The notes under the pieces were generated by a model, which was not told the origin of the DNA, did not search any database, and saw only the letters and a program-made list of their open reading frames with translations. Positions 52,201 to 59,450 of a stretch of DNA of 64,000 bases are shown in pieces (within the stretch, counting starts at the first letter, position 1; every line of letters starts with the position of its first letter). The position numbers and the translations under genes were made by a program. Source of the DNA: Bacillota bacterium (lineage in GTDB: Bacteria; Bacillota; Bacilli; Paenibacillales; NBRC-103111); contig JAEWIS010000031.1 in assembly GCA_023386955.1 (NCBI GenBank), positions 124,001-188,000 on the forward strand, written 5' to 3'.

Positions 52201-52395
52201 AACCCGGACAACACAAACGGGTTTGTCTATTTCAACAATCTTCTCTTCACTCAGGGAACGGCTCATAATCTGCTTCTTCCCGACGGGGAAGAAAAATGGA
52301 CCAAGCCGGTTTTCTATATTCTTGGCCGGGAACGGTTTATTCCGGAGGAGCTTGCTGCGCTTACCCGGCTTCGTTTTAGCTTAAAGGAGGAGTAA
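49273..52395 (+). CDS. GNAT acetyltransferase fused to a large beta-rich domain, function unknown
   Basis: 1040 residues. The start at 49273 has GGAGGG about 9 nt upstream; an earlier TTG at 49177 would overlap its own ribosome binding site. Residues 10-165 are a GNAT domain with acetyl-CoA loop 'VRPDYHNRKVGKALILHAVS' and 'YKKCGFFWEK'. The remaining about 870 residues are soluble and beta-rich, with Ig-like stretches (around 200-480) and a C-terminal part resembling carbohydrate-active beta-sandwiches ('WWNPWLGGLGIEVEGMSPLS', 'NRVINRTGLGHPKL'), but I recognise no named family. No signal peptide. It overlaps no neighbour and is 6 nt upstream of an amidohydrolase, so the two probably act together. 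Confidence 0.7.
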   Translation: MESIPTMTAGTVRIVEYNHSYAAAVADMWNRSTESWGGGHSRRTPESVIQDMDSTINLHVFLAMDGEEVVGFCSFSHYQLDEGALYVPLLNVRPDYHNRKVGKALILHAVSKTVELGWPRLDLFTWAGNTKAVPMYKKCGFFWEKKDDGVHLMNYIPTVLQTEALAPYLKNLDWYSDSTRPIQIQPDGETLSGKFDIFRYSWQKDGQELQVDFEKTGRGIWAIDTPNYEIRTEIAGHDLVFGRTYPVRYHIRSKTGEPVICEISGQDSRNIRLELNRTVTVTDTEIVEGQFRVDPVEEEQSSWKTHPVVLSQWTINGRKAELRAGIAPLFPAKLVMAGQELEHYAGTREILFLNIENQLAEETEYRFSLPEAEFIRFENPYITVQVAGLGKASVAVAYELHTFGVYSASLAVEAANSASGETFAFEHAVSLVFRGHTGRFEGQDRKYAYAACGPNMLALNKENNELRVRRTHMGGALFWGYPKLGKPYSSEFSKKKPAQIRLERDGDSQLLEAAYSSADHPGAVIKSVARVWETGFIEHYYTVENHSDIPLADDLKLLDCFRYELKDAVLPYDGLYLTLNDAPAQHLDQWEPRRVSENWIYSRNEKISYGIFWAEDQQLVKSDWLFGLEHPVGGIPAGGSVRTASTWVAIGVFPDWQDFRAYVRRAREENPPHLTGYLELKANGGNPFIHGSYQVEAVDHKLSPLSGTITLQSADGIALESREIDAEENLHAVTLERSQPAGLGQADRLRLVYEGQDARMERCTVVFPVSRDTVTVDTLNGEAGELLRCSNGIITLDVSPGFGASAHSLVYQGREWLHSSYPSPGPRSWWNPWLGGLGIEVEGMSPLSLHQETRSAGAVQLEDTSGNSWSGIRLRLQVEQHERNRGLTVDQYYLMLPGVPVLAKVNRVINRTGLGHPKLQIMDRNFFRPAAAHDTGWTQKEERILFKLGTSEDEWKMNGYLALGSTEHEDLLQAAFNPDNTNGFVYFNNLLFTQGTAHNLLLPDGEEKWTKPVFYILGRERFIPEELAALTRLRFSLKEE

Positions 52396-52401
52396 CACGC
52401 G

Positions 52402-53277
52402 ATGCCTATTATCGACATCCACATCCACCTGTCGAATATTGAAAGCTTCCGGCAAACGGCTGAACAGCTTTCCTTCGTCGATTATTCGGCGGAGGGTTTG
52501 CAGCGGGAATTTGAACAGAATGACGTTGTTCTTGGGGTTGGCATGGGGGTAACAGAGCAGACAGCTGGTGCTTTTCCCGACAGTTCTTCTCCCAATCCCA
52601 TGCTGCTGGACCTGGAGCCCGAGGTGCCCGCCTTCCTGATGGAATGCGTCGGCATCAATCCCTCCCGGTTAAGTGGGCCCGATGCCTCGGCGGAGCTGGA
52701 CCGGATCGAGGCCCGCCTGAAGCGGAAGGAAACCGCCGGCATCAAGCTGTATGCAGGTTATTACCACTATTACGTCTACGACCGGATATACGGGCCGGTG
52801 TACGAGCTGGCTAAGCATTATGGCCTGCCCGTGGTCATCCATACCGGGGACACCTACTCCATGAACGGCCTGCTCAAGTATGCCCATCCCCTGACCGTGG
52901 ATGAGCTGGCCTTGCAGCAGCGGGAGGTCACCTTTATGCTTTGCCACCTGGGGGACCCCTGGGTGATGGACGCCGCTGAGGTCATCGCCAAAAACCCTAA
53001 TGTCTACGCCGATTTATCCGGTCTGGTAGTCGGAGACAGGGAGAAATTCGACCGTTTTATGAATGAGCAGCTGTTTATGGACCACTTCCGCAGGGCGCTG
53101 GTGTATGCCGACCGGTATGACAAAATGCTCTTCGGCACCGATTGGCCCCTGGCCTCTGTGGAGCTGTACAGTGAATTTATCCGGCGGCTCGTCCCAGAGA
53201 AATTCCATGAGGATGTGTTCTACAACAACGCATTGCACACATTCCCAAGGATCCGCCAAAAACTGCTGGGCACATAA
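52402..53277 (+). CDS. Amidohydrolase-family (TIM-barrel) metal-dependent hydrolase
   Basis: 291 residues. HxH motif 'PIIDIHIHLS', then 'VVIHTGDTYS' (His), 'MLCHLGDPW' (His) and 'LFGTDWPL' (Asp) give the complete Amidohydrolase_2 metal set. AAAGGAGG precedes the ATG, 6 nt after the GNAT fusion stop. It probably hydrolyses or decarboxylates a product of its partner; substrate unknown. Confidence 0.85.
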   Translation: MPIIDIHIHLSNIESFRQTAEQLSFVDYSAEGLQREFEQNDVVLGVGMGVTEQTAGAFPDSSSPNPMLLDLEPEVPAFLMECVGINPSRLSGPDASAELDRIEARLKRKETAGIKLYAGYYHYYVYDRIYGPVYELAKHYGLPVVIHTGDTYSMNGLLKYAHPLTVDELALQQREVTFMLCHLGDPWVMDAAEVIAKNPNVYADLSGLVVGDREKFDRFMNEQLFMDHFRRALVYADRYDKMLFGTDWPLASVELYSEFIRRLVPEKFHEDVFYNNALHTFPRIRQKLLGT

Positions 53278-53285
53278 CCGGATAA

Positions 53286-53321
53286 AAGAAAAGAAGGGCT
53301 GGGGTTCTCCCCCGCCCTTTT
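53286..53321. terminator. Bidirectional terminator between amidohydrolase and ABC exporter genes
   Basis: AAGGGCtGGGG / CCCCCGCCCTT hairpin with A-rich and T-rich flanks between convergent stops. Confidence 0.8.
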
Positions 53322-53326
53322 CATGT

Positions 53327-55198
53327 TTATACGACCTTCTTAAACTGGCTGGTATACAGCCGGAAGTAAAATCCTTCTGCCGCCAGCAGCTCATCATGGG
53401 TTCCCCGTTCAATAATCCGCCCGCCGTCGATGACCAAGATCTGATCGGCGTCCCGGATGGTGGACAACCGGTGGGCAATGACAAAGCTGGTTCTTCCCTT
53501 CATCAAGGTGCGCATGGCGGACTGGATGTGCATCTCCGTCCGGGTATCGATGCTGCTGGTTGCCTCGTCCAGAATCAGAATGGCCGGGTCAGCCAGAATG
53601 GCCCGGGCAATGGTGAGAAGCTGGCGCTGCCCGTGGCTCAGGTTGCTGCCCTCAGCCGCCAGCACCGTATTATATCCGTTGGGCAGCTTGCGGATGAAGC
53701 TGTCGGCGTTGGCCAGCTTGGCCGCCGCGATGACTTCCTCGTCTGTGGCATCCAGCTTGCCGTAGCGGATATTCTCCCGGATGCTGTCGGAGAACAGCGC
53801 CGCATCCTGCAGCACAATCCCGAGCCCAGTGCGCAGGCTATTTTTGTCGATGGTAGAGAGCTCCGCTCCATCCACCGTAACCGATCCGCTTTCCAGCTCG
53901 TAGAAGCGGGTTAACAGATTAACCACCGTGGTTTTGCCGGCACCGGTTGGCCCTACCAGAGCTATCATATCTCCGGGGCGGGCATGGAGGCTAACCCCCT
54001 TCAACACAGACACACCCTCCTTATAGCCAAAAGAGACATCCCGGAAGATCACCTCACCCTTAGGCGTCTGCCACAGCTTTCCTTCCGTCTGGTCTTCATA
54101 TTCGTCAGGGGTATCCATTACCTCAAAAACCCGCTCCGCCCCTGCAATAGCCGCTTGTATCATATTGAACTGGTTAGCCAGATCATTAATGGGCCTGCTG
54201 AATTGGCGGGAGTAGTTCAGGAAGCTGACCACCGTCCCGATGCTAACCATGGAATTAAGAGCCATCCAGCCCCCGGCAGACGCGATCAAAGCAAATCCCA
54301 GGTTGTTAATCACGTTCATAACCGGGCCCATCATACCCGACAGAACCTGCGCCTTAATGGACGTATTGGTCAGTTCCTTGTTAATCGCGGCAAACCGTGC
54401 GATAGAGGTTTCCTCCCGGCAGAAGGTCGCCACCACCTTTTGACCCGAAACCGTTTCTTCAATAAAACCGTTCATTTCCCCCAGACTCTTCTGTTGTCCG
54501 CTGAAATACTTCCGGGTAAAGCTGGCGATTTTCCGGGTGACCAAAAGCGTAACCGGCACTGTTACCAGATTGAGCAGGGTCAGCCATACATTCAGGGAGA
54601 GCATAATCCCCAGCGCACCGGCGAGGGTCAGTACGCCTGTAATCAGTTGGGTGACGCTCTGGTTTAGCGTATTGGAGACATTGTCTATGTCATTGGTGGT
54701 CCGGCTCATCAGTTCTCCGTGGGTTTTGCTGTCAAAAAAACGGAGCGGCAGCTTCTGCAGCCTGCCGACCAGATCGTTCCTAAGCTCCCAAATCGCACGT
54801 TGGGAAACCCGGTTCATCATATACAGCTGGAGCCAGTTCATCACCGCCCCTGCCGCATACACAATAATAAGCACGATGCACAGCCGCAGCAGACCGTTTA
54901 CATCCCCCGGAAGAATGTACTTGTCAATGGCAGTACCGATGAGATAAGGACCGATCAGGCCAAGTCCGGCTCCGAAGGCAGTCAGCACAAACACCAGGAT
55001 TAATCCGGTGCGCTGTCTCCGCAGATAATCCCATAAACGGCGGATTGTGCCTTTGGCATCCTTGGGACGCACCTTGGGCAGCATTCCCCGCATAGCCCCC
55101 GGTCCGGGACCCCCGGGACCTCCCGGCCCTCCTGGCATACCCGGCACGGGAGCCGGGCCGCCGCGGCCGACCGTACGGTTAACGTTCGCTTCCGGCAT
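53327..55198 (-). CDS. Heterodimeric ABC exporter subunit, catalytic (YfiC-like)
   Basis: 623 residues. N-terminal Pro/Gly-rich extension (PGMPGGPGGPGGPGPG), six-helix domain, ATPase with Walker A 'VGPTGAGKTTVVNLLT', signature 'NLSHGQRQLLTIARAI', Walker B 'AILILDEATSSID' (catalytic Glu present) and 'VIAHRLS' (switch His). It pairs with the upstream subunit, which has a degenerate site. The start overlaps the upstream stop by 20 nt. Confidence 0.92.
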   Translation of the reverse strand: MPEANVNRTVGRGGPAPVPGMPGGPGGPGGPGPGAMRGMLPKVRPKDAKGTIRRLWDYLRRQRTGLILVFVLTAFGAGLGLIGPYLIGTAIDKYILPGDVNGLLRLCIVLIIVYAAGAVMNWLQLYMMNRVSQRAIWELRNDLVGRLQKLPLRFFDSKTHGELMSRTTNDIDNVSNTLNQSVTQLITGVLTLAGALGIMLSLNVWLTLLNLVTVPVTLLVTRKIASFTRKYFSGQQKSLGEMNGFIEETVSGQKVVATFCREETSIARFAAINKELTNTSIKAQVLSGMMGPVMNVINNLGFALIASAGGWMALNSMVSIGTVVSFLNYSRQFSRPINDLANQFNMIQAAIAGAERVFEVMDTPDEYEDQTEGKLWQTPKGEVIFRDVSFGYKEGVSVLKGVSLHARPGDMIALVGPTGAGKTTVVNLLTRFYELESGSVTVDGAELSTIDKNSLRTGLGIVLQDAALFSDSIRENIRYGKLDATDEEVIAAAKLANADSFIRKLPNGYNTVLAAEGSNLSHGQRQLLTIARAILADPAILILDEATSSIDTRTEMHIQSAMRTLMKGRTSFVIAHRLSTIRDADQILVIDGGRIIERGTHDELLAAEGFYFRLYTSQFKKVV

Positions 55199-56921
55199 AT
55201 AGAACCTCCTCCTCTCCCAGTTGGGACCTGTAGATATCCCGGTAAACGGGGCTATGGGCCATCAGCTCCCGGTGATTGCCCGAAGCGGCAACCGTGCCGT
55301 CCTCCAACACCAAAATCCGGTCCGCTTCCATAACCGAGGAGATACGTTGGGCAATAATCAGGCTGGTGGTTTCCTTCATCCGCTCCCGCAGCGCCTTCTG
55401 AATGCGGGACTCCGTTCCCAGATCGACAGCACTTGTGCTGTCGTCAAAAATCAGCACCGCGGGCTTCATCAGCAGCGCCCGGGCAATAGATATCCGCTGC
55501 TTTTGCCCGCCGGACAAATTGACTCCCCGTTGACCCAGCACGGTCTCATAACCCTGAGGCAGCCCTGTGATAAATTCATGCGCCTGAGCGGCTTGAGCCG
55601 CCGCCTCTACCTCCTCCAAGGTGGCGTCCGGCATGCCGAAGGCAATGTTCTCCCGAATCGTCCCGGAGAACAGAACGGCTTCCTGAAGCACCATGCCGAT
55701 GCTGCCTCTTAACCCCTCCAAGGGATAATCCCGGACATCGGTGCCGTCGATAAGAACCCGTCCCTCCCCAGCCTCATATAAGCGGGGAATCAGGCTGACC
55801 AGAGTGGATTTGCCGGACCCGGTTGCGCCAAGGATCGCCAACGTTTCCCCCGGCTGCACCGTAAAATTAATATCCCGGAGCACCCTTTCGCCCCCGTCAT
55901 ACGCAAAGCCGACTCCCTCGAACTCGATTCGCCCCTTGCGGATGCGCTCCGCCAATACACGGTCCGGGTTCTTAATTTCCGGCTCCTTTTCCAGAACCTC
56001 CACAATACGCTCCGATGAAGCCGTAGCCCGTGAAATATTAGCCAGCATCATCCCGACCATCAATAACGAGGAAAGCAGCTGTGTCACATAGTTGATGAAC
56101 GCTGCCAAGTCCCCAATGGGCAATGTGTTATCCCAAAATAAATTGCCGCCCAGCCACAGCACGGTAACAATCGTGCCGTTCAGAAGCAGGAACATCACCG
56201 GTGACAGTGTAGCCATCATCACATTGGCCCGGAGCGCAACAGCCATATAGTCATCATTGGCCTCGGTAAACCGCTTGGTTTCGTAATCCGACCGCACAAA
56301 GGCCTTCACTACCCGGATGCCTGCCAGGTTTTCCTGAAGGACCGTATTCATCCGGTCCAGCCTTTTCTGGACCTTGGCAAACAAGGGGAAGCCTTTGCGG
56401 GTAATCATGGCCACTACAGTGAACAGCACCGGAACCACCACCACCAGAATCATGGCCAGCTTCCAGCTAATCGTGAATGCCAGAATCAGGCTGCCCACCG
56501 CAAGAAAGGGAGAACGGACCATCATCCGCAGAAGCATCTGCACAAACAGCTGCACCTGCGAAACGTCATTGGTAAGCCTTGTAATCAGAGATGCAGTGTG
56601 CATCTTCTCCAGATTCCGGAAGGAAAAGCGCTGCACCTTGTTAAATACTGCCTCACGCAAGTCCGCCCCAAACCGCATAGCCGCGATGGTGGAAAAAATC
56701 CCGCAGCCTACGCCTCCAATCATTCCGATCAGGGAGGTTACCAGCATCATGAGCCCCGTTCTCCGGATTTCATCCAGATTTCCGGCCAGCACCCCCTGGT
56801 CCACAATCTGCGCCATCAATTTGGGCTGCAGAAGGTCCATGGATACCTCCAGCACCATGAGGAGCGGACCCAGCAGGGCTGCCTTCCAGTATGGCTTTAT
56901 ATATTTCACAAGCTTCCGCAT
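55179..56921 (-). CDS. Heterodimeric ABC exporter subunit, degenerate site (YfiB-like)
   Basis: 580 residues from the ATG at 56921 (MRKLVKYIKPYWK), which has GGGGTGA about 9 nt upstream. A longer frame from 56960 lacks a ribosome binding site but is possible. Six-helix domain, then Walker A 'LGATGSGKSTLVSLIP', signature 'NLSGGQKQRISIARALL', Walker B 'AVLIFDDSTSAVD' in which the catalytic Glu is Asp, and 'IIAQRIS' in which the switch His is Gln. Such asymmetric exporters handle drugs or lipids; substrate unknown. Controlled by the MarR gene in front. Confidence 0.9.
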   Translation of the reverse strand: MRKLVKYIKPYWKAALLGPLLMVLEVSMDLLQPKLMAQIVDQGVLAGNLDEIRRTGLMMLVTSLIGMIGGVGCGIFSTIAAMRFGADLREAVFNKVQRFSFRNLEKMHTASLITRLTNDVSQVQLFVQMLLRMMVRSPFLAVGSLILAFTISWKLAMILVVVVPVLFTVVAMITRKGFPLFAKVQKRLDRMNTVLQENLAGIRVVKAFVRSDYETKRFTEANDDYMAVALRANVMMATLSPVMFLLLNGTIVTVLWLGGNLFWDNTLPIGDLAAFINYVTQLLSSLLMVGMMLANISRATASSERIVEVLEKEPEIKNPDRVLAERIRKGRIEFEGVGFAYDGGERVLRDINFTVQPGETLAILGATGSGKSTLVSLIPRLYEAGEGRVLIDGTDVRDYPLEGLRGSIGMVLQEAVLFSGTIRENIAFGMPDATLEEVEAAAQAAQAHEFITGLPQGYETVLGQRGVNLSGGQKQRISIARALLMKPAVLIFDDSTSAVDLGTESRIQKALRERMKETTSLIIAQRISSVMEADRILVLEDGTVAASGNHRELMAHSPVYRDIYRSQLGEEEVLYAGSER

Positions 56922-56968
56922 TGTTGCTAGTTCACCCCGTTTATCCTTTGATTCATTCATCGAATTTA

Positions 56969-56982
56969 ATTAGTCAGCTAAT
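56969..56982. promoter_or_regulatory. Second MarR-type operator between regulator and exporter genes
   Basis: ATTAGTCAGCTAAT is a near palindrome (one central mismatch) resembling the operator at 57487. It overlaps the MarR stop codon region. Confidence 0.5.
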
Positions 56983-57451
56983 CCTTATGCCCCGACGTTC
57001 CGTCAATACCTCCGTTCCGTTCGGCATCCTTGAGATTCTCATACATCTGCAAAAGCAACCGGCGAAAAATCATCTTCTCCTCCGGTGTAAAGTTTTGAAA
57101 TGAGGTTTTCTCCATCAGGTCGATCATATTCCGTACCTCCTGATGGGCAAGCCGGCCCCGCTCCGTCAGGTAAACACGGGATATCCGCTGATCCGCTTCA
57201 TCCGCCCTGCGCTCCAAAAGCCCGGTTTTTTCCATCCGGGCAATCATCACATTCAGGGTGGCAGGAGTAATCCCCATCTGCTCCGCCAGCTCCTTCTGGC
57301 TCTGCCCGTCCCGCTCCGTAAGCGCCCGCAAAAGCGGAGGCTGCCCCGGATAAACCTCCCGCCCCGAGAGGTAGGATGACACCGTTTGATGATGCAGCTT
57401 GGATACCCTGCGGAACACCGTGTCCACATGCTCCACCTTGTAAATATCCAC
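56978..57451 (-). CDS. MarR-family transcriptional regulator
   Basis: 157 residues. Winged helix with 'GQSQKELAEQMGITPATLNV' (HTH) and 'RRADEADQRISRVYLTERG' (wing). GTG start at 57451 is placed 8 nt after GGAGG; an ATG-started frame there is out of phase and not family-like. It lies upstream of the exporter genes and probably represses them and itself. Confidence 0.9.
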   Translation of the reverse strand: MDIYKVEHVDTVFRRVSKLHHQTVSSYLSGREVYPGQPPLLRALTERDGQSQKELAEQMGITPATLNVMIARMEKTGLLERRADEADQRISRVYLTERGRLAHQEVRNMIDLMEKTSFQNFTPEEKMIFRRLLLQMYENLKDAERNGGIDGTSGHKD

Positions 57452-57486
57452 TCATAGCCCCTCCTTTGATCCGCCTGTAGATTTAT

Positions 57487-57498
57487 TTAGTCGACTAA
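57487..57498. promoter_or_regulatory. MarR operator upstream of the exporter operon
   Basis: TTAGTCGACTAA is a perfect 12-nt palindrome 36 nt upstream of the MarR start, in an A/T-rich promoter region. Together with the site at 56969 it suggests autoregulation. Confidence 0.65.
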
Positions 57499-57763
57499 TC
57501 GTTATTGTAAAACACATCCCCACCTTCGTCAATCCCACCAGCATTCCACTCTCCCTGCAGTTCTCAGCTCTCTCGCCTATAACGGGATTATATTAGCACG
57601 CTGATTTCCAACTTTGAAACTGACGTTTTCCTCCTTACCATAGCAATCCAGCCCCGGATATATTGCTTTGCACTCCCTTTTCGGGTATTATCCCCTTCGC
57701 TCAGGACTCAGCCCACCAGCTGTTCTCTTAACCCGCAGTCAAAAATTCTGAATGTCACAAACT

Positions 57764-57812
57764 TCTCCAAACAAACTCTTTCAAACAAACTCTTTCAAAC
57801 AAACTCTTCAAA
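57764..57812. repeat. Short tandem repeat in a gene-free stretch
   Basis: TTTCAAACAAACTC-like unit (about 14 nt) repeated three times. The surrounding stretch 57500-58160 is A/T-rich with no convincing gene; a 65-codon minus-strand ORF at 57954-58151 has no ribosome binding site or family features. Confidence 0.8.
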
Positions 57813-58160
57813 ACAACATCCTTCAAAACAAAGAAACCACCGTCCCCACCCGCTGGTCATCGAAACAATTGAACGTAAACACCTGTCCGGTTGAGAGAGA
57901 AAAGGTGTGGGCAACATGGACTTAAATCAAATATATCTGGATAGTAGATGACATTAACGAGATGCACTGGGTCGGAGAGTTAAGCGAGCATGTCCAAATT
58001 GGGGAATATTAGTTAAAAATGATCTTAGGAAAGGCACAAGTGACTTCGGTTCCCAGTGATGAAAGGGAAGAATGGGCTTCCTAAATTTTTCTAGCACTTT
58101 GCTTTGAATATAGGAAGCTGGGAAACATCCACGAGTCAGCCCCCGGTTCAAAAGGAAGAG

Positions 58161-59051
58161 TTAGAAATTAGAGATAGAAGAAGATGCAGGACAAGCGCAC
58201 ATGCGGCTTATTTCCCGGAAAAGAGGCAGACCCTGCAACAATAAATTCATGCGGCAGCAAAACTCATCCAAATACCGTTGGCGGTATTTGGAGCCAATGC
58301 CGCAAAAGGTGCTATGCAGCCATTCTCCGGCAAGTCTTGTCAAAGGCAGTCCCTTTTTGCGTTTGCCCGAAACAAAACGGTTTACTTTCGTAAGCCCAGG
58401 CTGCTTCACTGACCCCATATATTGATTACAAAACTCCTCAACGATATCCCTAGAGAGCTGACCTCCCTCATAGTCTTCCGTCTGTACCGCCTGCATGTGC
58501 ACACGGCATGCTTCGTCCTGCTCAGTTAATGAAACGCAGACGATTACGGATGGATTCGTGGGAGGGTCCGCGAGGGAAGACGTCGGATGGGAATAGGTTA
58601 AGGTTTCGCTATGAAGGCACATTCTTCCTGATGGAGGAAGCAATTGCTTCCCTTCGGACAGGGCACCGCGGATGGCGTGCAGCATGCTCCAGGCGGTTTT
58701 GTATGTTACATGGATTAATCCTGCAAGGGTAGTAGCGCTCATCCCCTCCTTCGGATTGGCCAAATGATAGATGGCAGTGAACCACTTGATCAAGGAAGTC
58801 CGGGTACACTCCATAATTGTGCCGGCAGTCAGCGAGGTTTGATGCTTACAGCAGGTGCATTCATAGAGCGGCTGCTTACGGGTGTGAATGGTATACGCTT
58901 GCCCATGCCCACAATACGGGCACACAAAGCCATTGGGCCACTTCAGGTGGAATAGATATTCCTCACAGGCTTTTTCGGAGGACTGTAGCCGAAGGAATAG
59001 CCCCGCCTCTTCCTGCTCGGATATATTGAGGCTGGAGATTTGATCTTTCAT
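58161..59051 (-). CDS. IS1595-like transposase, probably inactive
   Basis: 296 residues. The N-terminal zinc ribbon 'FVCPYCGHGQAYTI' with 'YECTCCKHQTSLTAGTIMEC' and the helix 'LIKWFTAIYHLANPKEGMSA' are IS1595/ISXO2-type transposase features; the C-terminus has 'YLDEFCCRMN'. Where the first catalytic Asp of the DDE core should be (the family's VDE motif) there is 'LHSETL' instead, so the protein is probably not catalytically competent. No inverted terminal repeats were identified around it. The start at 59051 follows GAGAGG. It could be a domesticated or decayed copy. Confidence 0.6.
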   Translation of the reverse strand: MKDQISSLNISEQEEAGLFLRLQSSEKACEEYLFHLKWPNGFVCPYCGHGQAYTIHTRKQPLYECTCCKHQTSLTAGTIMECTRTSLIKWFTAIYHLANPKEGMSATTLAGLIHVTYKTAWSMLHAIRGALSEGKQLLPPSGRMCLHSETLTYSHPTSSLADPPTNPSVIVCVSLTEQDEACRVHMQAVQTEDYEGGQLSRDIVEEFCNQYMGSVKQPGLTKVNRFVSGKRKKGLPLTRLAGEWLHSTFCGIGSKYRQRYLDEFCCRMNLLLQGLPLFREISRMCACPASSSISNF

Positions 59052-59344
59052 TACATTACCTCTCATCCTATCTCCTCCGCTTCATCCACACCATAATTTT
59101 TTCAAAAACAAGAACGTATATTCCCATTATATCAAACGTTAGTTCTCATTTCAAGGGTTTTCCTTCCAATATACTGAAATTTTTCTCAACTTTTTGTCCT
59201 GACTGAAGGGGATAATACACGGAAAGGGACGTAAAGGGCATTATATAACCCCAGCGAGATAATGGTAAATTATGTTATTTAACTTGGGAGGATGAAGTCT
59301 AAACTTTAGGATTGGAGGGGAAATTGGGCGGAAAAGGTTAAGAG

Positions 59345-59376
59345 TTGGGTTGGGTTGGGTTGGGTTGGGTTGGGTT
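59345..59376 (+). repeat. GGGTT tandem repeat, potential G-quadruplex
   Basis: Six GGG runs each separated by TT, next to the terminator at 59388. The + strand could form an intramolecular quadruplex. The rest of 59067-59450 holds no gene. Confidence 0.85.
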
Positions 59377-59387
59377 GAGGAGAGATC

Positions 59388-59423
59388 TAAAAACCCACCG
59401 CCAGTTTGGGGACTGGCGGTGGG
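59388..59423 (-). terminator. Intrinsic terminator of the large beta-helix gene
   Basis: Perfect stem CCCACCGCCAGT / ACTGGCGGTGGG with a 6-nt loop, followed by TTTTT on the minus strand, 28 nt past the stop. Confidence 0.93.
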
Positions 59424-59450
59424 TGGATGAGGGAAGGTTTTATTGATTGG

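Noticed and set aside
57198..57455. ATG-started frame at the MarR locus
   Set aside because: The ATG is out of phase with the winged-helix frame, which begins at the nearby GTG with a better-spaced ribosome binding site.
57954..58151. 65-codon minus-strand ORF
   Set aside because: No ribosome binding site, no family features; in a gene-poor A/T-rich stretch.
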